Part shown: one piece after another, positions 18,118 to 26,955 of the stretch
Layout of the letters: every line of letters starts with the position of its first letter
How positions within the stretch are numbered: position 1 is the first letter of the stretch
Assembly (NCBI RefSeq): GCF_018122595.1
Contig: NZ_JAGRQH010000002.1
Span: 372,001 to 436,000, forward strand
Direction: 5' to 3'
Length of the DNA: 64,000 bases
DNA from: Neokomagataea anthophila
GTDB taxonomy: Bacteria > Pseudomonadota > Alphaproteobacteria > Acetobacterales > Acetobacteraceae
Made by a program: the position numbers and the translations under genes
The notes under the pieces: generated by a model
What the model was told of the DNA's origin: nothing
Databases searched by the model: none
The model's input: only the letters and a program-made list of their open reading frames with translations

Positions 18118-19509
18118 TCAAAACGGTGCATCAATATCCACAACATCAATCAATTTGTGGTTCACAAACTCTTTGATACCCAGACCAATCAGTTCACGAC
18201 CAAAGCCCGAACGGTTCACACCACCAAAGGGTAGATCGGCTTTCACCATCGTCGGATGGTTCACATAAACCATACCCGTATTGATCTGCTCAGCCACCTT
18301 AAAGCCACGCGCTTCGTCCTTCGTAAAGACGGAACCACCCAAGCCAAAAGGCGAGTCATTCGCCACGCGGATCGCTTCTGCTTCATCCTTCACACGATAA
18401 AGCTGCGTCACTGGCCCAAAGAATTCCCAATGCCGCGCTTTATTCTCACCATGAAGACCAGTCATCAACAGTGGCTGAAAAAATGCACCTTTTTCTGGAA
18501 CAGGCGCACCAATCACTTCAACCTGTGCACCTTCAGCTTTGGCCTCTTCCACTTGCTTGGCCAAATCATCAGCAGCCTTTTGAGAAGAGAGCGGCGCCAA
18601 AGTCGTGGCCGGATCCATCGGGTCACCCGCCTTCAACTTCGCTACTTCTGCTTTATAGACTTCAAGGAAACGATCATAAATCGCATCCACAACGATCAAG
18701 CGTTTGGATGAAACGCACACTTGCCCTGCATTCCAGTGACGCCCAAAAGCCGCCCACTTCGCTGATTTTTCAACATCAGCATCTTCCAGCACAACAAAAG
18801 CATCTGCACCACCGAGTTCCAGCGTCGCTTTCTTCAGTGCCTTACCAGCAACCCCCGCAACGACGGAACCAGCAGCCTCAGACCCCGTCAGCGCTACACC
18901 ACATACACGCGGGTCTTCCAAAATCACCGCAGTGTGATGGCGGGCAGCATACAAGTTTTGGAACGCCCCTTTAGGCAAGCCCGCTTCCAGCATCAACTCT
19001 TCAGAAATAGCCGCACATTGCGGCACATTTCCTGCATGCTTCAACAACACTGTGTTCCCTGCAGAAAGCTGCGGCGCAATAATCCGCGCGACCTGATAAA
19101 AAGGAAAGTTCCAAGGCTCAACCGCGAACACAATACCTTGCGGCTGATGAACCAGCTTCGCCTTACCTTCCGTTGACTTTGCAACAGGCAGGTCTTCTGG
19201 CTTCAATAAGGTCTCAGCATTTTGCGCGTAATAGTCGAAAATATCAGCGGAGAGTTCAACTTCCAGCTTCGCTTCACTGAAGAGCTTACCCATTTCTAAC
19301 GTCGCTAAACGCGCATATTTATCAATATCACGGCGCAGAATAGACGCCGCCGATGCCATCACCTTCGCACGCTCGGCAAAAGAAACATCACGCCATTGGA
19401 TAAAGGCCGCATGGGCATCATCCAGTGCTGTATGCACTTCTGCATCTGTCGCCTCAGGGAAAGTTTTGAGCGTTTCAGCCGTGTAGGGATTGATCGTTGC
19501 GTAAGCCAT
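18118..19509 (-). CDS. Succinate-semialdehyde dehydrogenase (Sad/GabD-type aldehyde dehydrogenase)
   Basis: A 463-residue NAD(P)-dependent aldehyde dehydrogenase, closest by eye to the Sad/YneI-like succinate-semialdehyde dehydrogenases. The cofactor region contains VEPWNFPFYQVAR (about residue 130). The catalytic glutamate is in LELGGADAFVVLEDAD. The catalytic cysteine is in AGQVCVSSKR near residue 260. The ATG follows AAAGGAG by 8 bases. In acetic acid bacteria such enzymes can supply succinate when the TCA cycle is incomplete, but other aldehydes are possible. It is a single-gene unit with its own terminator. Confidence 0.88.
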   Translation of the reverse strand: MAYATINPYTAETLKTFPEATDAEVHTALDDAHAAFIQWRDVSFAERAKVMASAASILRRDIDKYARLATLEMGKLFSEAKLEVELSADIFDYYAQNAETLLKPEDLPVAKSTEGKAKLVHQPQGIVFAVEPWNFPFYQVARIIAPQLSAGNTVLLKHAGNVPQCAAISEELMLEAGLPKGAFQNLYAARHHTAVILEDPRVCGVALTGSEAAGSVVAGVAGKALKKATLELGGADAFVVLEDADVEKSAKWAAFGRHWNAGQVCVSSKRLIVVDAIYDRFLEVYKAEVAKLKAGDPMDPATTLAPLSSQKAADDLAKQVEEAKAEGAQVEVIGAPVPEKGAFFQPLLMTGLHGENKARHWEFFGPVTQLYRVKDEAEAIRVANDSPFGLGGSVFTKDEARGFKVAEQINTGMVYVNHPTMVKADLPFGGVNRSGFGRELIGLGIKEFVNHKLIDVVDIDAPF

Positions 19510-19654
19510 TGGAAGCTCCTTTGCTCATCAGCGAAACCGCAAGCGCCACATTATTCCAGCGACTCTTGGTTTTGACGCTAGTAAACGCCTTTTAAGGAGA
19601 TTGGTTAAGTGGCTCAGTGTTCAAGTTGTCTTGTGCTATCAATCCCGAGAAAAA

Positions 19655-19783
19655 TTAACCGTGTAGTGCACAGACAACGATAATTAAGGGCGTTGCTGCC
19701 AAAATAGCCCATGCCCCTAAAGAGCTCACCCGTACAGCACGCGCACGAAAACGCTTTAAAGATTTACAAGTCTCGTCAGACAT
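19655..19783 (-). CDS. Possible 42-residue membrane protein
   Basis: A small open frame in the 474-base gap 19510-19983. It starts ATG TCT GAC GAG, with AGGA 4 bases upstream, and ends TAA. The product has a basic N-terminal third (KSLKRFRARAVRVSS) followed by one hydrophobic segment (AWAILAATPLIIVVCAL) and a short tail. This positive-inside, single-helix layout is typical of small membrane proteins. No family is recognised and chance is not excluded. The rest of the gap holds the promoter region of the aldehyde dehydrogenase and nothing else I can name. Confidence 0.4.
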   Translation of the reverse strand: MSDETCKSLKRFRARAVRVSSLGAWAILAATPLIIVVCALHG

Positions 19784-19983
19784 CTGGTCCTGCCTTCATT
19801 TACTCTCATGTGACTCGCAGCCACACGTATTCCTTCAAGACGGATATGATGACTTACCCATACGGAAAGCCAGTCACTAATCATCTCGAAATGTCACGTT
19901 GGCCGCTGCTCTGGCAGGAGATTATGGCGGCAAGATGAAGATTAAACCCCACCTCACCACGAAGATGTATTACGTCAGCGCTT

Positions 19984-20685
19984 TTACCGAGAGAGACGCA
20001 GAAAAGACACAGCATCCCGCACATCATTCTGCCGGGTTTGGATCGTCGCCGTGAGTTCTTTATCCCCACCCCATACAGCTTCCTGCTTACGCTCATCGGC
20101 AGTGATAATCGCGGCAACTTGCTCTGGCGTCAGGCCACCCTCCAGCAAGGCATAACCCACTAGGACACTGCCACCAGCCTGTGCCAAAACCCCCAGAACA
20201 GCCAGTTCTGCCTCATCACACTGCGCCAACCATTGCGTCAGCGCCATAACATAGGCCTCAGATTGTGTAACAGGCATTAAACCTGTTGTTACAACAGGGC
20301 GAACGCCTCGCTCATCAAGCCACGCTAAGAGCGCCTTTACCGCTGGCTCATTTGTGCCGCCGTCATAGCACAACGCATCATCCAAGCCGAAGCTCAACAA
20401 CGCCTCACGCGGGACAGAAAGATCAGGACGTATCCGCTCAATCATAGTCCCTGCAATACGGGTTAAAGGCAGCTCATCTGGCTGAAAATTCCCTTCCCCA
20501 ATGCTTCCCCATTCCGCAGCAATGGCATCCGCCAACGCACGCTGCTTTAGCGCCAAAACGCTGCCCTTTGGTAAACGAATGGGCCGCTCATCCAGCGCAG
20601 GCATATAGAGAGTGCCCTGCCCATCCTCATGTTTTTCCTGAACAGACACTGTTTTCCAAAACCGTCTCTTTGCGCTCAATGCCAC
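19984..20685 (-). CDS. ATP12-family F1-ATPase assembly chaperone
   Basis: A 233-residue protein of the ATP12 family, found in mitochondria and alphaproteobacteria. There it binds the F1 alpha subunit before assembly. Typical features are the N-terminal RRFWKTVSV start, the LDERPIRLPKGSVLALKQRALADAIAAEW region (about residues 32-60) and the FGLDDALCYDG segment near residue 105. It overlaps the end of the AsmA-like gene by 10 bases and is probably translated from the same message. Confidence 0.92.
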   Translation of the reverse strand: MALSAKRRFWKTVSVQEKHEDGQGTLYMPALDERPIRLPKGSVLALKQRALADAIAAEWGSIGEGNFQPDELPLTRIAGTMIERIRPDLSVPREALLSFGLDDALCYDGGTNEPAVKALLAWLDERGVRPVVTTGLMPVTQSEAYVMALTQWLAQCDEAELAVLGVLAQAGGSVLVGYALLEGGLTPEQVAAIITADERKQEAVWGGDKELTATIQTRQNDVRDAVSFLRLSR

Positions 20686-23240
20686 ACTCCTAATGCTTTC
20701 AGCAGATCACTTGCTCGATTATGATGCTTTGCCGCCGCTGCGGGTTGTGGCCCGGCTTGACCGTTCCGCCCCGCTGCCAGCCAGGCCACACACGGATCTT
20801 CCTCGGCAGGGGCAGCACCGCCCAAGGTCAGTTGGGCATTTCCATCAACATCACGTTCAGGCTGCACCGTTACATGCGTCCACGGCCCATCTAACATAAG
20901 CGGGGCCGATGCCTCCGCGCCAGCCAACTGCACCGATGGCCGCACATGCAATGTCAGATTTTGCGCTACCAGACCAATCTGACCTTGACCAGAAACCTGC
21001 ACATTACCGGCTTGCAGCCCTAAACGTTCCACCGTGGCTTTACCATCGGAAAGCACCATATGCGTTCCTAAACAACGCAAACCATGCAGACCCGAGCCTA
21101 TGAAAGATGCTGCCTGAGGCCCAGCCAACTGCGCCAACAACGCACCACTGACCTGCCCATCCACCATGGATAAGCCAAGATCGCCCTCCAACGCATCGCG
21201 CATGCTCTGCACATCATGGCCTTGCGAACGGACATCCCCAACAAGCTGAACCGTACCTTGCAGCATTTCTGGCATCGACACGGCCTCTTGCAGCCACCGC
21301 GCTGGCAAGACCAAAGATGCCGCTTGCACATGCATCTGAACCGGCCAACCCGAAGCATTCACATCCAACACGCCACCCAGCGCAACGCCCGCGCCTTGCC
21401 CCTTCAACGTGTCCAACGTGACGTGTCCACCAGCTAGAACAATATGCCCAGACACCCCCGTATACTCTGCTCCCCCGACACGCAGTTGATCAGCAGAAAG
21501 GACCATATCAGCATCTTGCGCGCGCAACAGCGTTACCCAATTAGGGACTGATGAGACCGCTGCATGATCTTCCACAACAGGCGCATCCGTCGACTTATGC
21601 TCTACAGCTATGGCGGTTTTCAAAACAGCTTGTGGCACCGTAACCGCATGGACCGCTTGCTCTGAAGCTGATGGCGCAGCACTCGACGTCATCAGCTTCA
21701 ATGCGTCTATGTCCAAATGTTTAGCACTCAATGCGCCATTAATCTGAGGCATCGCATTCGCCGGAAAAGACAAGCGTACATCCCCAGACAGCGCAGCTTC
21801 TCGGCTTTCAAAATCCAATCCCTTCACGGCATAAACGGCTTGCCCATCCAACGCCAACTGCCCACCCAGCGTTACACCATGCAGTACAGCCCACGGCGTC
21901 GATAACTGGTCAGCATGCCCCTGCACTGTCAGCTGAGAAGCAGCCCCAACCGCACCATTCAACGTCAACACCAATGCATCCTGACTATTCACAGGCGGTG
22001 CCGCATTCGGCGCATTTAACGTAGCGGAGAGAGACAAAGACTGACTGCGGATTTCTGCTTGCACAGGCACGGCAGACCCACGCCCAACACTCTGCACAAA
22101 GCCGACCATACCGCTTAATGTACCAGCCTGACCTGATGCATGCCAATCACTACCACGCCACTCAATATCCGTTTCCAGCATCAGCGGAGATTGTGCCGAA
22201 TCCGCCGCAAGCGTCACATGCCCCAATTCCACACCCCGCACAGGCATAGACCCTGCATGAAGATGCAGCGCTGTTGGCGTTAAACCCGGTACCGGCCACC
22301 ACCCTGACCGACCACCCTTTTGCATCGCTCGCAATGCAGCCCAGTCCACACCACCAGCCAGCGTCACATCTCCGCCCAATGCTGGCACATGCGGCAACCC
22401 TGCATGCGGAAATAACTGCTGCGCATCCTGCACATCCAGCCACTCTCCCCGCACATGAACCGTCATACCCTGCAAATGGCGTGGGTCCTGCATGGCGCCA
22501 TCCAGCTCCAACCAATCACGGTGACTTTCTGGCCCTAAAGTAGCCGCCAAACTAAATGGCCATGATGCCCCTTGAGAAGAAGCGCCAGACCACAATGCCC
22601 CCAAAGCGCTCACATGCCCTTTGACCGTAAATGGCGTACCGGCATGCTGCCCTGCCAAATTAATCCACGGGCTTGGCGTCCGTAGCCCCGCCAAATCCAA
22701 CGCCTGAACAGCAAACCCGCCACTCACCCCTAAACGGCGATCATCCCACTGCACAGTACTGTTCGTCAGGTGCAAAGCGTCCAATGCCAGCGCCCAATGC
22801 GCTTCAATACGCCGCGCTTGAAAACCATTGACTGGCAGAGGGGCTTCTTCCTCTTGGCTGTTCAACGCATGCGTCATCCAGTCCATACGGCCATCTGCAC
22901 GCCGATGCACAAAAATGCGTGCACCATCCGCTACAAAATCCTGAAAGCGGATTTCCCGCTGCAAAAGTGCGAGAACAGACAAACCCGCATGCAAAGACTG
23001 CGCCTGAAATACCGGAACATCCCCCGCCCGGGACAACACCACATTTTGCGCGACAATAGAGGGCCACGGCAAAAATTGAACTGCTGACTGCTCGACCTTC
23101 AGGTCCAACCCCGTTTCCTGCTTCAGTGCAATCGCAACGCGCGCACGCAAGGCCTTTTGGTCCACTAGGACATTGGCCGCGATGCTTACACCCACAAGCA
23201 GCACCACAAACACGATAACGGCAGCAACCAACTTTCTCAT
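20676..23240 (-). CDS. AsmA-family protein
   Basis: An 854-residue bridge-like protein. A membrane helix at the N-terminus (KLVAAVIVFVVLLVGVSIAANVLV, about residues 3-26) is followed by a very long, repetitive periplasmic beta region and a conserved C-terminal AsmA domain ending near residue 800. AsmA-like proteins are now thought to carry phospholipids between inner and outer membrane. The ATG at 23240 follows a GGGGGAAA stretch. An upstream GTG at 23273 is less likely. A proline/alanine tail with two cysteines precedes the stop. A second, more distant AsmA-like protein is encoded at 26956-30198. Confidence 0.88.
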   Translation of the reverse strand: MRKLVAAVIVFVVLLVGVSIAANVLVDQKALRARVAIALKQETGLDLKVEQSAVQFLPWPSIVAQNVVLSRAGDVPVFQAQSLHAGLSVLALLQREIRFQDFVADGARIFVHRRADGRMDWMTHALNSQEEEAPLPVNGFQARRIEAHWALALDALHLTNSTVQWDDRRLGVSGGFAVQALDLAGLRTPSPWINLAGQHAGTPFTVKGHVSALGALWSGASSQGASWPFSLAATLGPESHRDWLELDGAMQDPRHLQGMTVHVRGEWLDVQDAQQLFPHAGLPHVPALGGDVTLAGGVDWAALRAMQKGGRSGWWPVPGLTPTALHLHAGSMPVRGVELGHVTLAADSAQSPLMLETDIEWRGSDWHASGQAGTLSGMVGFVQSVGRGSAVPVQAEIRSQSLSLSATLNAPNAAPPVNSQDALVLTLNGAVGAASQLTVQGHADQLSTPWAVLHGVTLGGQLALDGQAVYAVKGLDFESREAALSGDVRLSFPANAMPQINGALSAKHLDIDALKLMTSSAAPSASEQAVHAVTVPQAVLKTAIAVEHKSTDAPVVEDHAAVSSVPNWVTLLRAQDADMVLSADQLRVGGAEYTGVSGHIVLAGGHVTLDTLKGQGAGVALGGVLDVNASGWPVQMHVQAASLVLPARWLQEAVSMPEMLQGTVQLVGDVRSQGHDVQSMRDALEGDLGLSMVDGQVSGALLAQLAGPQAASFIGSGLHGLRCLGTHMVLSDGKATVERLGLQAGNVQVSGQGQIGLVAQNLTLHVRPSVQLAGAEASAPLMLDGPWTHVTVQPERDVDGNAQLTLGGAAPAEEDPCVAWLAAGRNGQAGPQPAAAAKHHNRASDLLKALGVWH

Positions 23241-23344
23241 GCCGAAGCTTTCCCCCACCATACGAAAAGACACTGAACCACGTTACGCACATGGTCAGTG
23301 CCTTTTTCAAAGTCGCGCCCCTTAAAACATCTTAAGAGCTGCGC

Positions 23345-24328
23345 TTAAGCCTTTTTACCCCGAATGCGTTTTGGTGCTGGCGTATCACCCGCCACAAAAC
23401 CCATCGTCCGGAACGTCTCACGCATATGCGGGGACAGTGCCGCTGTCACGATCAAACGCCCACCTGCTGGATGCGGAATATCCAACTCGCGTGCATGCAA
23501 GTGCAACTGGTCCAAGAACCCATCCGGATGCGCCGTCTTCCCACCATAACGTGGATCACCCAAAATCGGCGTACCAAGAGATTCACAATGCACACGCAAT
23601 TGATGCGTACGCCCCGTCAAAGGAGACAGGGCAAGCCATGTGATCTTCTTGCCCGCCGCATCAATCGTCTCATACTCACTCTTGGCAGACTGCGCGTCTT
23701 CTTCACCACGATCCACTGGCACAACCAGCGCCGCACCGCCCGCGCCAACCTTAGCCAAAGGCTGATCAATCACGCCCGATGCTGGCTGCGGACGCCCAAC
23801 GACAATCGCCCAATATGTCTTCTTCACATCCCGGCCACGGAAGGCTTCAGCCAATTTCGCCGCAACACCCGGCGTACGGGCAATCAACAACAAGCCGGAC
23901 GTATCACGGTCAATACGGTGAACCAAACGTGGGCGCTCACCATCTTCCCCACGCAGACCATCCAACATCATGTCGACATGCTTCATGATCCCCGGACCGC
24001 CTTGCGTGGCCAGACCAGATGGCTTGTTCAACACCATCAAATGATCATCACGATAAATGACCATTTTCTCAATTTCGCGCACTAAATGCGGATCAGGCGG
24101 CGGCGGTGGCGCTGGACGGCTCACATCCGGCATAGGCGGAATACGGATATTCTGCCCCGGAAGCAGACGCGTATTGGTCTGCACACGGCCACCATCCACA
24201 CGCACCTGCCCCGTACGGCACAGCTTTTGCAGCGCGCCTTGCGTCAAGTTCGGGTAATGACGTCTGAACCAACGATCAAGGCGCAGATCGGCCTCATCTT
24301 CAGTTACGATACGATTGTTAACTCTCAT
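23345..24328 (-). CDS. RluA-family 23S rRNA pseudouridine synthase (RluC-like)
   Basis: A 327-residue pseudouridine synthase. An N-terminal S4 RNA-binding domain (RLDRWFRRHYPNLTQGALQKL, about residues 17-37) is followed by the catalytic domain with HRIDRDTSGLLLIAR. The Asp of RIDRDTSG is the family nucleophile. The TGRTHQLRVHCESLG motif is also present. Domain order and length fit RluC/RluD, which modify 23S rRNA, but the exact target uridine cannot be read from sequence. The ATG overlaps the rarA stop (ATGA). Confidence 0.93.
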   Translation of the reverse strand: MRVNNRIVTEDEADLRLDRWFRRHYPNLTQGALQKLCRTGQVRVDGGRVQTNTRLLPGQNIRIPPMPDVSRPAPPPPPDPHLVREIEKMVIYRDDHLMVLNKPSGLATQGGPGIMKHVDMMLDGLRGEDGERPRLVHRIDRDTSGLLLIARTPGVAAKLAEAFRGRDVKKTYWAIVVGRPQPASGVIDQPLAKVGAGGAALVVPVDRGEEDAQSAKSEYETIDAAGKKITWLALSPLTGRTHQLRVHCESLGTPILGDPRYGGKTAHPDGFLDQLHLHARELDIPHPAGGRLIVTAALSPHMRETFRTMGFVAGDTPAPKRIRGKKA

Positions 24329-25752
24329 GCCTCGCGGGATGCCCTCTTCGCGGCCCGGCTGTCCAGAAGTTTTCGTAATCTTCCTTCATATCCTCGCTCT
24401 GTTGGCTGATAAAGCACAGCGCGCGGCATACCATCCGGGAAATAATTCTGTCCGGAGAAGCCCCCCTCCGAATCATGATCGTACTCATAGCCCTGCCCGT
24501 ACCCAATGTCCTTCATCAAATTGGTCGGAGCATTCAAAATATGAGCCGGCGGCATCAAGCTCCCTGTATCACGGGCCAAACGCCGTGCCGCTTTATACGC
24601 CGCATACACAGCGTTTGACTTCGGCGCGGTTGCTAAATGCACAACCAGTTGCGCCAATGCCAGCTCGCCTTCAGGAGAACCCAAACGCTCAAAACTCTGC
24701 CACGCCGCCACCGCCAAATTCAGCGCGGATGGATCAGCCTGCCCAACATCTTCCGCCGCAAAACGTGCCAAACGCCGTGCAATATAACGCGGGTCCTCGC
24801 CCCCTTCGAGCATCCGTGCAAACCAATATAGCGCGGCATCCGGGTCACTGCCCCTCAACGATTTATGCAGCGCTGAAATCAGATTATAATGCTCTTCCCG
24901 GTCTTTATCATACAATACGGCACGCCGCGCCAGCAGACCGGTCAAATCCTTCGGCGTCAGCGACGGTACATCCCCTAAGGCAGCAATCTGCTCAACCATA
25001 TTCAGCAAATAACGCCCATCACCATCAGCCATCGCTCGGATACTCGCCCGTGCTTCTCGGTCCAATGGGAGACCACGCTCCAGCACGGCTTCCGCACGCT
25101 TCAATAGCCCTTCCAAACTGGCATCATCTAAGCGATTCAACACCAAGACTTGGCAGCGTGACAGCAAGGCTGAGTTCAACGCAAAAGACGGGTTTTCCGT
25201 CGTCGCGCCAACTAAAACCACAGTCCCCCGCTCAACAAATGGCAAAAATCCATCCTGTTGCGCCCGGTTAAAACGATGGATTTCGTCCACAAATAATAAC
25301 GTGCCACGCCCTGTCATTTGCTGACGGCGCTCGGCCTCATCAAACGCCTTCCGCAGTTCCGCTACACCCGAAAAAACAGCCGATATTTGCGCAAAAGCAA
25401 GATTCGATTGTCCAGCCAAAAGCCGCGCAATCGTTGTCTTTCCACACCCCGGACCGCCCCACAGGATCAAGCTGGACAATGTCCCCCGCGCCAACATCCG
25501 CGTAAGCGTACCCTCCGCCCCCAGCAAATGATCCTGCCCACACACATCTTCCAACCGCTTGGGACGTAAACGATCTGCTAAAGGCTGCGTCCGTGGCGCT
25601 GCCTGCACATTAGGCATAGGTGTTCGCATTCCACTATGGGGCGGAACAGCACCTGCCTGACTGCCATTATTATGACTGCCCGGCCCGGCATTCCCCTGAG
25701 CGGATGTGCTCTTTCCTTGAGCCGGGGGCATGTCACCGAACAAGTCAGACAT
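24325..25752 (-). CDS. rarA: RarA (MgsA) replication-associated AAA+ ATPase
   Basis: A 475-residue clamp-loader-like ATPase that acts at stalled replication forks. Walker A GGPGCGKTTIARLL, Walker B LLFVDEIHRF and sensor region VGATTENPSFALN are clear. The C-terminal tetramerisation domain ends with GYGQGYEYDHD and QNYFPDGM, as in the family. The N-terminal 60 residues are Gly/Ser/Pro-rich. The ATG at 25752 has GAGGA 8 bases upstream, and in-frame GTGs precede it. It is coupled to the pseudouridine synthase downstream. Confidence 0.96.
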   Translation of the reverse strand: MSDLFGDMPPAQGKSTSAQGNAGPGSHNNGSQAGAVPPHSGMRTPMPNVQAAPRTQPLADRLRPKRLEDVCGQDHLLGAEGTLTRMLARGTLSSLILWGGPGCGKTTIARLLAGQSNLAFAQISAVFSGVAELRKAFDEAERRQQMTGRGTLLFVDEIHRFNRAQQDGFLPFVERGTVVLVGATTENPSFALNSALLSRCQVLVLNRLDDASLEGLLKRAEAVLERGLPLDREARASIRAMADGDGRYLLNMVEQIAALGDVPSLTPKDLTGLLARRAVLYDKDREEHYNLISALHKSLRGSDPDAALYWFARMLEGGEDPRYIARRLARFAAEDVGQADPSALNLAVAAWQSFERLGSPEGELALAQLVVHLATAPKSNAVYAAYKAARRLARDTGSLMPPAHILNAPTNLMKDIGYGQGYEYDHDSEGGFSGQNYFPDGMPRAVLYQPTERGYEGRLRKLLDSRAAKRASREA

Positions 25753-25918
25753 CACCACGTTCCTCTTTCTTCGTCATACTGCTGAACATAGCCCTAAGGC
25801 TGTTTCCACTGGCGTCCACAAACGTCAACACAATCTTGACCCGATATGTTGATGAAAATCGTTCGGAAACCAATGCCCAGAACAGCAATAAACGCTACGA
25901 TTTTACGGTTGTTCACCC

Positions 25919-26433
25919 TCAGCGTCGGTTCCACGGCATGGCGCCTAACACATTCGCCATACCGCACCAGCCAGTCATACCCGCAAATATCAAACCCGTA
26001 CCAACAAATGCCGATAAACCAAAAAATCCCGGCGCAACAAAGAGACCAAGCAGTACACCGATCAAAATAAGTGAACCCGCAACAATTTGAACCTGCCGCA
26101 TAATTTCAAGCGGCTGCCCCCTATCTTTAAGGATAAATTGCCCTGCATTCCGCCAGGCTTCAATACCGCCCTCAAGGATATAAGCCTGCACACTACCTGC
26201 TGCTAAGCTGAGCTGTGCTGTGCTGCGTTAGCCGTCGTCCGCATCCCAGACTTACAGTGAAAAATCACCGGCCGCCCATCATACGCAAGATCACCTATAC
26301 GGTTGAGCGGTACGTTCACCGCACCAGGAATACGCTCACGCGCATATTCATCTGCACCCCGAATATCAATCAAGCGTGCACCGGTATCAACCGCAACACG
26401 GGCATCCGCAGGAGAAAGCGCCACGAGCGTCAT
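25919..26433 (-). pseudogene. ygaP: YgaP-like membrane rhodanese, split by a 5-base frameshift
   Basis: Two frames together make one YgaP-type protein. 26433-26203 encodes a rhodanese domain with the active-site loop IFHCKSGMRTT and then stops early. 26191-25919 continues in another frame with AYILEGGIEAWRNAGQF and the two-helix DUF2892 membrane part ending MPWNRR. At 26212-26221 GCTGT is present twice in tandem (plus strand). Removing one copy rejoins the frames into a continuous 169-residue protein with good family continuity. YgaP-type proteins handle sulfane sulfur at the membrane. As written the product would be a soluble, truncated rhodanese. Mutation, phase variation or a sequencing error are all possible. 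Confidence 0.85.
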
Positions 26434-26437
26434 CGTA

Positions 26438-26755
26438 TTAACCCTGACAGTAAAGATGGTAGAGAGTGGAGAGGAGCGTTTTCACGCGAGAATCAGCAAT
26501 GGCATACCAGAGCGTTTGACTCTGACGCCGGAAGTTGACGATGCCCTCATCACGCATTTTCGCGAGATGCTGCGAGCACGCCGATTGCGACAGCCCTACG
26601 CTCTCTGCGAGATCACTGACTGTCATTTCGCCGTGCTCAACCAACTTACACAACAACATCAGCCGCCGCGTATTTCCGATCGCCTTCAAAGTGTTGGCGA
26701 CCTGTCCAGCCTTATGTTCAAAGGTCGCTAGATCCATCGGCTTTTTGATCATCAT
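26438..26755 (-). CDS. ArsR-family regulator of the YgaV/BigR/SqrR type
   Basis: A 105-residue winged-helix repressor. The DNA-recognition helix lies in LAESVGLSQSACSQHLAKMRDEG (about residues 49-71). It has two cysteines, Cys36 (RLMLLCKL) and Cys103 (LYCQG). Their spacing of 67 matches the sulfide/persulfide-sensing pair of BigR, SqrR and YgaV, where a polysulfide bridge relieves repression. It sits 4 bases ahead of the ygaP-like gene, as in E. coli ygaVP. Palindromes upstream (26765-26829) suggest autoregulation. Confidence 0.88.
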   Translation of the reverse strand: MMIKKPMDLATFEHKAGQVANTLKAIGNTRRLMLLCKLVEHGEMTVSDLAESVGLSQSACSQHLAKMRDEGIVNFRRQSQTLWYAIADSRVKTLLSTLYHLYCQG

Positions 26756-26764
26756 TATCAGTTC

Positions 26765-26829
26765 ATTAGAATACTCTAATTTAAGCTGAATGAATTACAT
26801 TAGCAACACCTAATATAATTCATTCAGCT
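26765..26829. promoter_or_regulatory. Palindromic operator region of the ygaVP-type operon
   Basis: ATTAGA-4-TCTAAT (26765-26780) starts 9 bases before the regulator ATG. A second site with the same half (ATTAG-6-CTAAT, 26799-26814) lies inside a perfect 13-base inverted repeat, AGCTGAATGAATT (26784-26796) with AATTCATTCAGCT (26817-26829). The A/T-rich palindromes resemble those bound by BigR-type repressors. The 200-base gap up to 26955 holds no gene. Confidence 0.6.
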
Positions 26830-26955
26830 CTGATACAGCCTTACAGGATAGAGGCACATCACCCCTTCAATAAGATTTTCCTGAACGTGTATCATTCGAG
26901 AATGAACCGTTGGATGTAATCCAGCCCCCTAAAATCAAGGCACGCAAAAACACCT

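Noticed and set aside
19711-19938. 75-residue plus-strand frame in the gap after the aldehyde dehydrogenase
   Set aside because: No ribosome site, no hydrophobic or family character; the overlapping 42-residue minus frame looks better.
25620-26090. Plus-strand frames across the rarA start and the ygaP region
   Set aside because: Antisense to rarA and to the DUF2892 part, without family character.
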